Source: Verrucomicrobiota bacterium JB024 (GTDB lineage Bacteria; Verrucomicrobiota; Verrucomicrobiia; Opitutales; Cerasicoccaceae). Taken from it: 64,000 nt of DNA. Below the pieces are notes generated by a model. The model was given only the letters and a program-made list of their open reading frames with translations, was not told the origin of the DNA and searched no databases. The translations under genes were made by a program, and so were the position numbers. Shown here piece after piece: positions 15,210 to 24,790 of the stretch. Location: contig JAUTCS010000034.1 in the NCBI GenBank assembly GCA_030673825.1, positions 1 to 64,000 of the forward strand, given 5' to 3'. Every line of letters starts with the position of its first letter. Position 1 is the first letter of the stretch.

Positions 15210-16061
15210 ATGCAATCGCTGCTCGACATTCTCCAGAAAACCACGGCGTTTTTCCAGCAAAAAGGCGTGCCCCAGGCACGTCTGGACGCCGAACTGATCA
15301 TCGCCCAGGTGCTGGGCTGCCGCCGCCTGGACCTCTACCTCCAGTTCGACCGCCTGCTGGGCGAGGACGAACTGGCCGCCATGCGCCCGCTCGTCGCCCG
15401 CCGGGGCAAGCGCGAGCCCTTGCAGCACATCCTCGGGGAGGCGCACTTCCACGGGCTCGTGCTCAAGGCCGATGCCCGCGCCCTCATCCCCCGCCCAGAG
15501 ACCGAGGAGCTAGTGGAACTGCTGGTCGAGCTTTTTGGCAAAACCCCGCCCGCCACGGTTTGCGACCTGGGAACGGGCACCGGGGCCATCGCGCTGGCCC
15601 TCGCCACGGCCTTTCCGACAGCCCAAGTCACGGCGGTGGACGCCTCGGCAGACGCCCTCGCCATCGCCCGCGAGAACGCCGCCTCCGCCGGGCTGGCCGA
15701 GCGGGTGCGCTTCGTCGAGTCGGACTGGTTCGCCGCGCTCGACGAGGAGCGCTTTTCCCTCCTCGTCTCGAATCCCCCCTACCTCACCGACGAGGAGTGG
15801 GAGCAGGCCGAGCCCGAGGTCCGTACGTGGGAACCGCGCAGCGCCCTGACCGCCGGAGCGGACGGACTGGACGACTACCGGAAGATTCTCGCTGCCGCCC
15901 CCGCCCATCTGGAGCCGGGCGGCTGGCTGGCACTGGAGACCGGTATCGCCCAGCACACCGCGCTGAAAGAACTCGCAGATGAGGCTGGCTTCTCAGTAAG
16001 CGAGAGCCGGAAAGACCTCAGTGGCCGGGAGCGATTTTTTCTGGCGAAACTGCCTGACTAG
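15210..16061 (+). CDS. prmC: peptide chain release factor N5-glutamine methyltransferase
   Basis: 283 residues. The N-terminal domain (about 1-90) is the five-helix bundle that holds the release factor, ending in LIPRPETEEL (92-101), the PrmC-specific region. The methyltransferase core has motif I DLGTGTGAI at 119-127 and the catalytic NPPYL at 188-192, which binds the glutamine amide of the GGQ loop of RF1/RF2. It methylates that glutamine in the cytoplasm and speeds peptide release. The length equals the family's. It is divergent from the zinc-finger gene with about 100 nt between, and is monocistronic or reads into the symporter. Confidence 0.95.
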   Translation: MQSLLDILQKTTAFFQQKGVPQARLDAELIIAQVLGCRRLDLYLQFDRLLGEDELAAMRPLVARRGKREPLQHILGEAHFHGLVLKADARALIPRPETEELVELLVELFGKTPPATVCDLGTGTGAIALALATAFPTAQVTAVDASADALAIARENAASAGLAERVRFVESDWFAALDEERFSLLVSNPPYLTDEEWEQAEPEVRTWEPRSALTAGADGLDDYRKILAAAPAHLEPGGWLALETGIAQHTALKELADEAGFSVSESRKDLSGRERFFLAKLPD

Positions 16062-16160
16062 TGCATACTTAGGGTTATGCCGTCCCATCCCCTTTCAAGG
16101 GGCGGCTTTATCTCACAACCCCTAACCCCAACTACCGGCCGCGTGCCGGAACCGTAGGAT

Positions 16161-17921
16161 ATGCAAACCATAGACTGGCTCATTATCCTGGCCTACTTCT
16201 GCCTGATCGGCGGACTCGTCTGGTGGGTCGTTCGTAAAAACCAAAACACCGCAGACGATTACTTTCTAGCCGGGAGAAACCTGGGCTGGTTTGTGATCGG
16301 GGCGTCTATCTTCGCCTCCAATATCGGATCGGAGCACCTGGTCGGGCTGGCCGGGTCGGGGGCCACCTTCGGGGTGGCCTACGCGCACTTCGAGCTTCAC
16401 GCCTGGTGCCTGCTCGTGCTGGGCTGGGTCCTGGCCCCGTTCTACCTGCGCTCGCGGGTCTTCACCATGCCAGAGTTCCTGGAGCGGCGCTTCTCGCCCA
16501 CGGCGCGGCTGGTTCTGTCTATCATCTCGCTGCTGGCGTACATCATCACCAAGATCGCGGTGGGGATCTTCGCCGGCGGGGTCGTCTTCGGCACGCTGCT
16601 GCCGGACCTGCACTTCATGGGGCTGAACAGCTTCTGGGTCGGGTCCATCGCCGTGGTCGTGCTGACCGGTATCTACACCGTGGCCGGGGGCATGCGTGCC
16701 GTCGCCTACACCGAGACACTCCAGACCGTCGTGCTGGTGTGCGGGTCGGCGCTGGTGACCTTTTACGGCCTCCACGCCCTGGGCGGCTGGCACATGCTGC
16801 GTGAGACGCTCGGGCCGGAGATGTTCAACCTCTGGCGCCCCCTGCTGCCCGAAGGCGTGCAGGGCACCTGGGCCCCCGTCATGGAGCACAACGCCGCGGG
16901 CGAGGTGACCAAGATGGCCTGGTACTTCAACGGCAACTTCCCCTGGGTCGGGATGCTCTTCGCTGCGCCCATCGTGGGCCTGTGGTACTGGTGTACCGAC
17001 CAGTACATCGTGCAGCGCGCCCTCGGCGCACGCAGCGAGACCGAGGCCCGGCGCGGGACGATCTGGGCCGCCCTGCTCAAGCTGCTGCCCGTCTTCATCT
17101 TCATCATCCCGGGCATGATCTGCCTGGCCCTGGCCCAAAGCGGAAACATAGAGGCGCTGCGCGAGGTCATTCTCAACGAGGACGGTACGGTCAACGACCT
17201 GCAAGCGCAGGCGGCCTTCCCGCTCATGGTCCAGCACGTGCTCCCCGCCGGGGTGCGCGGGATCGTGGTGGCCGGGCTGCTTTCGGCCCTGATGAGCTCG
17301 ATGGCGGGCGTCTTCAACGCCTGCTCGACCCTCTTCACCATCGACCTTTACGGGAAAATCCGCCCCCACGCCTCGCAGGCCAACCTCGTCTGGGTGGGCC
17401 GCGTGGCCACCAGTGTGATGGTCATCATTGGGCTGCTGTGGATCCCGGTCATCCAGGGGGCCAAGGGCCTCTACGCCTACCTGCAAGGGGTCCAGTCCTA
17501 CCTTGCGCCGCCCATCTTCGTGGTGTTCTTCCTCGGCATCTTCTGGAAGCGTCTCAACGCCAAGGGTTGCCTGGCGGCGCTGCTGGTGGGCTTCGCCCTC
17601 GGGCTGATCCGCCTTGCGGTGGACACGCCGGTCAGCCTGAGCGACCACTCCTACACGGAGGGCTCGCTGCTGTGGATCATCAACAACGTGTACTTCCAGT
17701 ACTACGCGCTGTTCATCTTCATCGTCTCGGCGGCGGCCATGATCGTGGTCAGCCTGGCCACCTCCGCCCCGCCCCCCGAAAAGATTCAGGGCCTGACCAT
17801 GGGCTCCGTCTCCGACGAAGACCGCGCGGGCTCGCGTAACAGTTGGGACTGGCGCGACGTGTGCGCCTCGGTCCTTGTCATTGCCCTTATCCTCGCGGCC
17901 TACATCTACTTCAGCGGTTAG
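16161..17921 (+). CDS. sodium/solute symporter, SGLT-type (SSS family)
   Basis: 586 residues with about 14 transmembrane helices. SSS signatures are present: the N-terminal FCLIGGLVWWVVRKNQNTADDY and FLAGRNLGWFVIGASIFASN, the glycine-rich GSGATFGVAYAHFE, and the SGLT-like region GLWYWCTDQYIVQRALGA, which in SGLT contains the sugar-binding residues, and LMSSMAGVFNACSTLFTID. It would bring a sugar into the cell with sodium. The gene is monocistronic, 99 nt after prmC, and ends before a strong intrinsic terminator. No sugar enzymes are next to it, so the substrate is not given by context. Confidence 0.9.
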   Translation: MQTIDWLIILAYFCLIGGLVWWVVRKNQNTADDYFLAGRNLGWFVIGASIFASNIGSEHLVGLAGSGATFGVAYAHFELHAWCLLVLGWVLAPFYLRSRVFTMPEFLERRFSPTARLVLSIISLLAYIITKIAVGIFAGGVVFGTLLPDLHFMGLNSFWVGSIAVVVLTGIYTVAGGMRAVAYTETLQTVVLVCGSALVTFYGLHALGGWHMLRETLGPEMFNLWRPLLPEGVQGTWAPVMEHNAAGEVTKMAWYFNGNFPWVGMLFAAPIVGLWYWCTDQYIVQRALGARSETEARRGTIWAALLKLLPVFIFIIPGMICLALAQSGNIEALREVILNEDGTVNDLQAQAAFPLMVQHVLPAGVRGIVVAGLLSALMSSMAGVFNACSTLFTIDLYGKIRPHASQANLVWVGRVATSVMVIIGLLWIPVIQGAKGLYAYLQGVQSYLAPPIFVVFFLGIFWKRLNAKGCLAALLVGFALGLIRLAVDTPVSLSDHSYTEGSLLWIINNVYFQYYALFIFIVSAAAMIVVSLATSAPPPEKIQGLTMGSVSDEDRAGSRNSWDWRDVCASVLVIALILAAYIYFSG

Positions 17922-17953
17922 GCAGGGAGCACCCCGTTCCGATTTCAGACACA

Positions 17954-17983
17954 ATGCCTCCACCTCGGTGGAGGCATTTTTGT
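17954..17983 (+). terminator. intrinsic terminator after the symporter
   Basis: Near-perfect 10-bp stem ATGCCTCCAC/GTGGAGGCAT with loop CTCG, followed by T4, G, T2. Located 33 nt after the stop of the symporter gene. Confidence 0.9.
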
Positions 17984-18034
17984 TAGGCCATCAACAGGAA
18001 CATCCGACGGCTCGCAAACACAGCCCGGAGGGAA

Positions 18035-18173
18035 GCGTTCGGGATTGACCGGATTGGCAGAAGAGATAGTCTGAAGTCAAACTCCATCCGGAACGCCCCC
18101 CCGACGACCCGATGCAGCCAGCAGCCATGTCTCACCGGCAGTTTTTCCAGTCCTCCCCTTCCTTCTCTATCGC
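18035..18173 (+). promoter_or_regulatory. structured leader with two exclusive pairings upstream of the HAD gene
   Basis: GCGTTCGGGAT (18035-18045) can pair with ATCCGGAACGC (18086-18096), one mismatch. The same right arm can instead pair with CCGGAT (18049-18054) as CCGGAT/ATCCGG. Two mutually exclusive stems followed by a terminator at 18174 is the shape of an attenuator or riboswitch. I recognise no known aptamer class. It could also be a short independent RNA. Confidence 0.4.
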
Positions 18174-18198
18174 GTAGCTGAACGGCTACGTTTTTTTT
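18174..18198 (+). terminator. intrinsic terminator directly before the HAD start codon
   Basis: CGTAGC, loop TGAACG, GCTACG, then seven T (18192-18198). Only 5 nt separate the T run from the ATG at 18204, which leaves no room for a ribosome site beyond the hairpin. It may act as an attenuator of the HAD gene or end a separate small RNA. Confidence 0.75.
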
Positions 18199-18203
18199 AT
18201 GCC

Positions 18204-19145
18204 ATGAAGGCTCTATTCATTCCCTTCCTCCTGACAGCCTGCGCCCTGTGTGCGGACCCGCTTCCGTCTTGGAACGACACCGACGCCAAGGAGCGGATCA
18301 TCACCTTTGTCGAGACGGTGACGGACCCCGCCTCACCGGACTACGTGCCACCGGAGGAACGCATCGCAACCTTTGACAACGACGGCACGCTCTGGTCAGA
18401 GCAGCCGATGTATTTCCAACTGTTTTTCCTCTTCGACCGCGTCAAGGCCCTCGCCCCGCAGCACCCCGAGTGGGAAACGCAGGAGCCCTTCGCCTCCGCC
18501 CTGAAGGGAGACTATACCCAAGCCCTCGCGGGTGGCGACAAAGCCATCATGGAGCTGGCCATGGCCACCCACGCCGGTATGAGCGCGAGCGACTATGCCG
18601 ACGAAGTCCGCGCCTGGATCAAGACGGCCCAACACCCGGAAAAGCACGTAGCCTACACAGACTTCGTCTTCCAGCCAATGCTCGAACTGCTGGCCTACCT
18701 GCGCGCGGAAGGCTTCAAGACCTACATCGTCTCCGGCGGCGGCGTGGACTTCATGCGCGTTTTCACCGAAGAGGTTTACGGGGTGCCGCCCGGGCAGGTC
18801 GTCGGCTCGGAGCTGAAAGTCCAGTACGAGCTCCGCGACGGCGTCCCGGTCATTATCAAACAGCCTGCCCTCGATTTTATCGATGACAAGCAAGGCAAAC
18901 CCGCCGGTATCTATCAGCATATCGGGCGGCGGCCGGTGTTCGCAGCAGGCAACTCCGACGGCGACCAGCAGATGCTGGAGCACACCACCATTCCCCGCAA
19001 TAACGCGGACAAATCCGCCCGCCTGGGCGTGCTCGTCCACCACGACGACGCCGAGCGCGAGTGGGCCTACGACCGCAAGTCTCACTTCGGCCATCTCGAC
19101 ACGGCTCTCGACACCGCCCCCGGGCGCGGCTGGCTGGTTCATTAG
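18204..19145 (+). CDS. exported HAD-superfamily phosphatase
   Basis: 313 residues. The start MKALFIPFLLTACALCADP is an export signal; LTAC resembles a lipobox but the hydrophobic stretch is short, so either signal peptidase is possible. HAD motif I is ATFDNDGTLWSE near residue 53 (nucleophile Asp and acid Asp+2), motif II is YIVSGGGVDFM near 172, motif III/IV lie around KQPALDFIDDKQGK and AAGNSDGDQQML (the GNSDGD loop binds Mg). It should remove phosphate from a small molecule outside the cytoplasm. The leader above it may regulate its expression. Confidence 0.85.
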   Translation: MKALFIPFLLTACALCADPLPSWNDTDAKERIITFVETVTDPASPDYVPPEERIATFDNDGTLWSEQPMYFQLFFLFDRVKALAPQHPEWETQEPFASALKGDYTQALAGGDKAIMELAMATHAGMSASDYADEVRAWIKTAQHPEKHVAYTDFVFQPMLELLAYLRAEGFKTYIVSGGGVDFMRVFTEEVYGVPPGQVVGSELKVQYELRDGVPVIIKQPALDFIDDKQGKPAGIYQHIGRRPVFAAGNSDGDQQMLEHTTIPRNNADKSARLGVLVHHDDAEREWAYDRKSHFGHLDTALDTAPGRGWLVH

Positions 19146-19262
19146 CATGAAGGAGGACTGGGCGGTCATCTATCCGGAGAACACCCGGTAAATCCAACCA
19201 CCTGACAGAATGGCGTTATCGTGTTTGAGTTGCCCACACTTATTCCCCTATAATCCATCAAC

Positions 19263-20801
19263 ATGAATATCTGGAAGAGGATCATCCTCGGTTTTATTGT
19301 AGTTATCGCCATCATGATGGCGGTGGATTTCAATTCCCTGCGGGAAAACATTCAGATCATTCATCAGGTTGACAACCTGGAGCTCTCGAAGCGCAAGGAG
19401 ATGATCGAATCCTACCGCGTCGCGTACCTGCTCCAGCGGATCAAATCGAACGTGCGGGAGGTTCTGCTGGAGACCGAGGTTGACGAAAGGCCGCACGAAA
19501 TCGATCTGGCCAAGAAAGAGATTCTGACCGCAGCCCCCGAGTTGCAGGCCTCGCTGGACGAGTTGAGAGACGCGACCTATCTGGGCTTCGAGCACGAAGG
19601 CGAACCCGAAGAAGATTGGGACGAACTGGAGCGACTGGAGTCCTTGCTGGAATTGGTGCCGGACTTCTTTGCCGAGCTGGACAGGCTGATCGAGTTGCAC
19701 GACGCCGGTAAGTTCAAGGAGGCCGACGATCAGTTCGAGGATGTCCTGGAGCCGATCTCCCGTCAGATGCAGGAGATAGCAGCCGAGGTGTCATCCAGCG
19801 CCGAGGAAGAAATCAAATGGGCGATCCAGCAACTGAATATCCGGGTGCGGACGGCGATCCGGCTGGGCGTTTATCTGTCGATTTTGAGTATCTTCCTTTC
19901 ACTTGGGATCGGTCTGCTGATCTCGCGTTCCATCTCAAGACCGTTGATGAAGCTCGTGGAGAGCGCGGACGAGATCGGACGGGGGAATCTGGAAACCACG
20001 GTCGAGCTCAACACAAAGGGCGAGCTGCAGTTGCTGGCCGGATCGTTTAACCAGATGGCACACGAGCTGAAGCTGAAGATCGACTCGATCGACAACGTGA
20101 ACAAAGAGCTCCTGGAGTCGAACCGGACGAAGGACACCTTTTTCTCCATCATCGCCCACGACCTGAGAAACCCCTTCAACGCCATCCTCGGGTACTCCTA
20201 CATCCTCTCCGAGGACTACGACAAGTTTGACGATGAGGAGCGCCTCCAGTTCATCAAGGAGATCGACCGGTCCTCGCGGATCACCTTCGAGCTGCTGGAA
20301 AACCTGCTGCATTGGGCCCGCTCGCAGAGCGACAAGATCAAGATCGAAAAGGCGTCCATCGACCTGAACGAGGCCGTGGGGGATTCCTTCGCCTCACACG
20401 CGGCGACGGCCAAGTCCAAAAGCATCGCGCTGGTCAACCAGGTCCCGGCAGGGATGACGCTGGAGGTCGATCACGCCACTTTTGCCGTGATCTTAAACAA
20501 CGTCGTCAGCAACGCACTCAAGTTCACGCAGGACTGCGGCGAGGTTGTCGCTACGGCCCGAAAAGACGATCAGAGCGTTATCCTCACGGTCAGGGATACC
20601 GGGGTCGGCATGAGCGAGGATACCCTGAGCAAACTCTTTCTCGTCCGCGGCGTAAAATCCACGCTCGGCACCAGGAGCGAGAACGGCACCGGCCTGGGAC
20701 TGGCCCTGGTCAAGGACTTCACCGAACGCAATGGTGGCCGGGTCGAGGCCAAAAGCCAGCTCGGCAAGGGCAGCGAGTTTATCTTCACCTTTCCAGCCTG
20801 A
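19263..20801 (+). CDS. membrane sensor histidine kinase
   Basis: 512 residues. Transmembrane helix 1 is at about 7-20 and helix 2 at about 200-220, enclosing a helical periplasmic sensor of about 175 residues rich in Glu/Asp/Leu, resembling a four-helix-bundle (4HB_MCP-like) domain. HAMP lies at about 221-275, then the HisKA domain with phospho-acceptor His299 in FFSIIAHDLRNPFN, and the HATPase domain with N box (NVVSNALKF), G1 (DTGVGMS) and G2 (GTGLGLAL). No response regulator lies beside it, so it is an orphan kinase. It probably talks to a regulator elsewhere. Confidence 0.92.
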   Translation: MNIWKRIILGFIVVIAIMMAVDFNSLRENIQIIHQVDNLELSKRKEMIESYRVAYLLQRIKSNVREVLLETEVDERPHEIDLAKKEILTAAPELQASLDELRDATYLGFEHEGEPEEDWDELERLESLLELVPDFFAELDRLIELHDAGKFKEADDQFEDVLEPISRQMQEIAAEVSSSAEEEIKWAIQQLNIRVRTAIRLGVYLSILSIFLSLGIGLLISRSISRPLMKLVESADEIGRGNLETTVELNTKGELQLLAGSFNQMAHELKLKIDSIDNVNKELLESNRTKDTFFSIIAHDLRNPFNAILGYSYILSEDYDKFDDEERLQFIKEIDRSSRITFELLENLLHWARSQSDKIKIEKASIDLNEAVGDSFASHAATAKSKSIALVNQVPAGMTLEVDHATFAVILNNVVSNALKFTQDCGEVVATARKDDQSVILTVRDTGVGMSEDTLSKLFLVRGVKSTLGTRSENGTGLGLALVKDFTERNGGRVEAKSQLGKGSEFIFTFPA

Positions 20802-21008
20802 GTCTCCGACACTGTCCCGGCGATATTCCGCCCGTACAGCCCCCCCTCACCTCAGTCCCCTTGACCGCATCGTTCCAGCCATCAAACGAACGATAGAGCA
20901 CGGTACAATTTGCGCAGGCAGATCACAGGGAGCACTATCTGCGAAATGGCAGGATCGGTATCCCGGTAGAACCGTTATTTGATTTTCGGAGTCAGTCAAT
21001 TTTTGCGC

Positions 21009-22979
21009 TTAAAGTTCCTTCTCAGCCTTCGCTGTCGCCACTTCGTCTCGATTGAGCCCATCGCTCACGGAACCATCGTCCAGAGAATTTCTCTTCGCAT
21101 GGCGAAGTACCTCCAGCAGCTCACGCAGGTTGATCCCGCCTCCGATCAAGAACCAAATCGTGACAATCACAGCCTTAACGAGCCCGATCCCGAGGAAGAC
21201 TTCCCAGTAGGTGAACCACCAGTCGTCGCTCCATCGCTTATGAAGGTTCATCAGGGAGATAACGGCAAAGGCACTAAACAGGGTCAGGGACCAGGCTAGC
21301 GTGAGGTAAAAGATGAACTTGTCCCGACGGTTAAAATCCTTGCCCGGCTTAAGGACGTGCCACCCCAGGCGAGGGCGCGCTTGCCCATACTTCTCGGGGT
21401 GTTCTGTCAGTTTGGCGTATTTGCCCCGGTGGAGCATGCGATCGAGATTGAACGCCTGCCGTTGTGTAAGCGAAACGATAACGTACAGGCTGAGGGAAAT
21501 CACCATAGCCGCAAAAAGCATCTGCTGCCCATCAAAGGGGAAGTCAGGGTCAAGCTGCTTGACCAAGATGCCGCCACAGCCGATCACGCTGCCCGCAATC
21601 ATGGCGACAAAGGCTGCTGGTGTCGTACCACGCCGGGAATACAGCCCGCCGATGATGGCCGCTCCCGCTCCGCCCAGAAATATCGCTCCCGTCAGTGACA
21701 TGAAGAGCAGAATGTATTGGGTCTGCCGGAACAACAGGCTGAAAAAGAATGCAAAAACCGCCACTCCCAGGATAGACACACGTAGCCAGAGCATATGCTG
21801 CCTGTGCGAAAGGGGCCGCCCGCGAAGCGGGACGATAACATCCTGAATCAGGATACTGCCCCAAGAGTGCATGTACGTGTTGTCGGTGGAAACTGCCGAG
21901 GCCAGCATGACGGTGGCAAACAACCCGAGCATGCCAGCCGGCAGCAATTCACGGATGACAAGCGGTGTCGTCAGCTGTTTCTGAAGTTGTGCATCCCCCA
22001 CAGCGCCCAACGCATCCCTGGCGGCCTGAGACTGAGGCATGAAATCCGTGCTGTGCATCACCACAAAAGCCGCCACAGGCAGAAAGATCGGTAGCAGCGT
22101 GGTCACCGCCGTGCGCCACTGGGCCAGGATTTTTCCCATGCGTGCCTCGTGCGGCGAACGGGCGGACGAATTGTAAGCCTGCCCCCCTTGCCAAGCCATG
22201 GTCCAATAAAATGCCCCGAAGAGATTCACGAAAAAAAAGAAGGCATTGAAGTGCTTCACCTCTCCGGCATCAAACGGGTTGACGCGCGAGTGCCCGCTAT
22301 CGCTCAACGAGACCAAGGTCGATTTCACCGTGTCCATATTGAAGTGGAGCACGAGGAAGATCAAGGTGACCACCAATACAACATTAACGAACTGAGCTTG
22401 GATAAAGTCCGTCACCATAATAACAACCTGTCCACCGGTAAGTGTGAAAAAGAGAGCCAGCGACAGCAAACAGATCATCACCACCGGATAGGTCTGCACA
22501 TCAAATTCCCCGACGCGAAATGCTTCCGGAAGACCACAAAAATACACGAAGAAACGAGCGGTAACGGCCGGGAATATGCCGTAATTAATAATGCCCGAAA
22601 AGAATGCTAGTCCCCCAGCGAAAATGCGAAATTTACGTCCATAGCGCAACTCGAAGAACTGCCCCAGAGTCATCGCCCGGGTCTGCCTGTAGCGGTAGAT
22701 AACCCATCCACTGGTGGAGATAATCAGGCCCGCCGGTAAAAGCATAAGATGCCAGAACGCCGGGACAAAACCGGCCAGATAGTACATCTCGAAGTACGCA
22801 ATAAGATTAATCGCTCCAAGGCCCGATGCCCCTTCGGCCATCGTCACCAGATAGCGCCCCGCGGCCCGATTTGCCGAGAGAAAATCGGCCACGCTACGTG
22901 TGTAACGCTTTAAAAATATCGTCACCACAAGTAGCAGAGACGTAAATACAATCAGGATAATCCAGTCGATTAAAGTCAT
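21009..22979 (-). CDS. sodium:solute symporter (SSS family), cluster A
   Basis: 656 residues and about 14-15 transmembrane helices. The N-terminus (IVFTSLLLVVTIFLKRYTRS, then VADFLSANRAAGRYLVTMAE) is the SSS layout. It has a charged loop and a cytoplasmic tail of about 100 residues at the C-terminus (KLTEHPEKYGQARPRLGWHV, then further helices). This longer variant is common next to sugar-acid and glycan catabolic genes. It lies 47 nt after the GntR gene, the last gene of cluster A. It would import a product of the cluster's enzymes, perhaps a sugar acid, with sodium. The substrate is not shown. Confidence 0.9.
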   Translation of the reverse strand: MTLIDWIILIVFTSLLLVVTIFLKRYTRSVADFLSANRAAGRYLVTMAEGASGLGAINLIAYFEMYYLAGFVPAFWHLMLLPAGLIISTSGWVIYRYRQTRAMTLGQFFELRYGRKFRIFAGGLAFFSGIINYGIFPAVTARFFVYFCGLPEAFRVGEFDVQTYPVVMICLLSLALFFTLTGGQVVIMVTDFIQAQFVNVVLVVTLIFLVLHFNMDTVKSTLVSLSDSGHSRVNPFDAGEVKHFNAFFFFVNLFGAFYWTMAWQGGQAYNSSARSPHEARMGKILAQWRTAVTTLLPIFLPVAAFVVMHSTDFMPQSQAARDALGAVGDAQLQKQLTTPLVIRELLPAGMLGLFATVMLASAVSTDNTYMHSWGSILIQDVIVPLRGRPLSHRQHMLWLRVSILGVAVFAFFFSLLFRQTQYILLFMSLTGAIFLGGAGAAIIGGLYSRRGTTPAAFVAMIAGSVIGCGGILVKQLDPDFPFDGQQMLFAAMVISLSLYVIVSLTQRQAFNLDRMLHRGKYAKLTEHPEKYGQARPRLGWHVLKPGKDFNRRDKFIFYLTLAWSLTLFSAFAVISLMNLHKRWSDDWWFTYWEVFLGIGLVKAVIVTIWFLIGGGINLRELLEVLRHAKRNSLDDGSVSDGLNRDEVATAKAEKEL

Positions 22980-23026
22980 CGAAAATTACTCGTTATAAGT
23001 GGAGGTCAGGCATCCATCCGCCCGAC

Positions 23027-23698
23027 TCATGGTAGATATTGAAAAAGAGTTTCTCTGCCATAGCGCATGTGATGACGCATCAGCTCCGCGGCTTGATCCG
23101 GCTCTGCCTTAGCCAAGGCCCGTAGCAGATCGAGATGGTCGTCGGACATGACCTCCGCGTGCGCTGCCTGATAAAGCTGGATAGCCATAAACATCTTCTT
23201 ACACATCACATGCTGGTAAGCGGAAATGAGAACGGGGATACCCGACAAACGCACAAGCGCGGTGTGGAATTCACTCTCAACGTTCCAGGAGACCCGAATA
23301 TCCCGGTAACCCTTATTCGCAGAAACGGCCAAATGCTCTAATGTTGCGTAATGCTCCAGAACCGAACGGCCACAGTAAATACGGGCGGCCTGACACTCCA
23401 AGGCTTCACGCAGAATGAACTGTCCGCGCAAGTCCTCCATTCGCATGCCGCATACACGGGTTCCCTTCCGGGGGATCGACTCTAGAATGCCATCCGCTTC
23501 CAACTGAACAATAGCTTCCAGGACCGGCGCCACACTGACATTGAGATCTTCGGCGATTTGCCTGCGATTAAGCAGGTCCCCCGGAGCAATCTCATTTCCC
23601 ATCAACTTTTCCAGCAAGTGATCGTAGACAACTTGGGAAAGGCTGATTTGAGGCGGCTTACCTCTTCGATGGGCACAACGTGACTTTACATGAACCAT
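23027..23698 (-). CDS. GntR-family (FadR-type) transcriptional regulator
   Basis: 223 residues. Residues about 18-85 are the winged helix (SQVVYDHLLEKLMGNEIAPGD, then RRQIAEDLNVSVAPVLEAI), and residues about 95-215 the FCD effector domain with metal-binding residues in the E-x3-H/H pattern (LEHYATLEHLAVSAN, EFHTALVRLSG, HHMRYGRETLF). FCD domains bind organic acids. The neighbours are the RraA-family gene and the sodium symporter, so it most likely controls import and use of a sugar-derived acid. Confidence 0.88.
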   Translation of the reverse strand: MVHVKSRCAHRRGKPPQISLSQVVYDHLLEKLMGNEIAPGDLLNRRQIAEDLNVSVAPVLEAIVQLEADGILESIPRKGTRVCGMRMEDLRGQFILREALECQAARIYCGRSVLEHYATLEHLAVSANKGYRDIRVSWNVESEFHTALVRLSGIPVLISAYQHVMCKKMFMAIQLYQAAHAEVMSDDHLDLLRALAKAEPDQAAELMRHHMRYGRETLFQYLP

Positions 23699-23922
23699 AA
23701 TGAGAAGGCATTCAGAGTATGCATAAGACGCGCGAGATGAGATGACCGACAGGATTCCAGAACCATCTTAACGGGCAGACGTCACGCTCCTCGAAGCATA
23801 AAGATTTACCAGCAAGCACGTGCAGTAGTATTCTCGAAAACCAGTCGTGAGTTGAGCCATTCCCCCTTTAGCGTTCCAGGCATTTCAAGGTCTAGCCCGT
23901 TGTTGGTCGCACAACCCACGCA

Positions 23923-24726
23923 TTACCACTCTCCCCTTCTCCCGAATTGCTTGTGAATGGCCTGGCTTGACTGTCGGGAGGCTTCCTTGATCTCATTCAA
24001 GACTTGCTCATAGGTTTTTCCCGACGCTGAGCGCCCAGCTGGAATCACGGTGTTGCATTCGTTGCGATCCATGAATTCGGAAGCTTCGAGCAGACCGGCT
24101 TCGTCTTCAGGAGGAATGACGATAAAACCGTGCTTATCCGCGTGAATTAAACGGCCAGGCTCAACCGCGACTCCAAAAACTTCCACGCACTCCCCCCACC
24201 GCACTGGAGTACTAAAGGCATGTCCGATGCACATACCGCGCGCCAATGCCTTAAAACCAGCATTCGTCATTTCGTCCACGTCGCGAATTGCCCCGTCCGT
24301 AATCGTGCCAACACAGCCGAGGGATTTGTGGATATTGCTGTTCACCTCTCCCCAAAAGGCACCCTTTAGCACGGGCTTGTCCAAGTCCTGAACCACCGTG
24401 ATCTTGGGACCGGGCACCGAGGCGACATAGGCATAATACTCGCTCCAGGCCGAAGCATTATCTTTGTGGACGGGATTACTGGGCTCAAAAACGACCGTCA
24501 CTGCCCGGCCCACCATCGGGCCCATCTGAGGCATAAAGTCGCGGACAGGCTCTAGGTTGAAACATTCCCGGCTGATATCGCGATCGGTGACCTGCTCCCA
24601 GCCGTTGTATATGGTCGGAGTGTTCCACCGCTTGAGCGCCAGCATCGTTCGGTGATCCAGGACCGACGGCCCCAGGTTGTTGCCCACCCCCTTGTGCGAG
24701 GTTCTCTGACAGTCATCAATATTCAT
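23923..24726 (-). CDS. RraA-family protein (aldolase/decarboxylase-like)
   Basis: 267 residues. The RraA/4-hydroxy-4-methyl-2-oxoglutarate aldolase fold is visible: MGPMVGRAVTV near residue 70, GAFWGEVNSNIHKSLGCVGTI, then TDGAIRDVDEM with the Arg and Asp that bind substrate and metal, and GRLIHADKHGFIVIP near 205. RNase E-inhibiting RraA lacks the aldolase residues; here D-x-x-R-D-x-D is kept, so an enzyme is the better reading. It would cleave or decarboxylate a keto acid. The context of GntR and a symporter suggests the last steps of sugar-acid breakdown in cluster A. Confidence 0.82.
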   Translation of the reverse strand: MNIDDCQRTSHKGVGNNLGPSVLDHRTMLALKRWNTPTIYNGWEQVTDRDISRECFNLEPVRDFMPQMGPMVGRAVTVVFEPSNPVHKDNASAWSEYYAYVASVPGPKITVVQDLDKPVLKGAFWGEVNSNIHKSLGCVGTITDGAIRDVDEMTNAGFKALARGMCIGHAFSTPVRWGECVEVFGVAVEPGRLIHADKHGFIVIPPEDEAGLLEASEFMDRNECNTVIPAGRSASGKTYEQVLNEIKEASRQSSQAIHKQFGRRGEW

Positions 24727-24790
24727 TATAATTATTATATACTAATTAATAAGAGTAAATTCATTTATACGACAGCTGGTCCTAAACGAT

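Noticed and set aside
16079-16110. Terminator after prmC
   Set aside because: The GCCG/CGGC plus CCCC/GGGG stem needs a 6-nt bulge and only a short T stretch follows.
16266-17963. Minus-strand frame of 565 codons opposite the SGLT symporter
   Set aside because: Unusual His/Asp/Gly/Arg-rich composition; shadow of the transporter gene.
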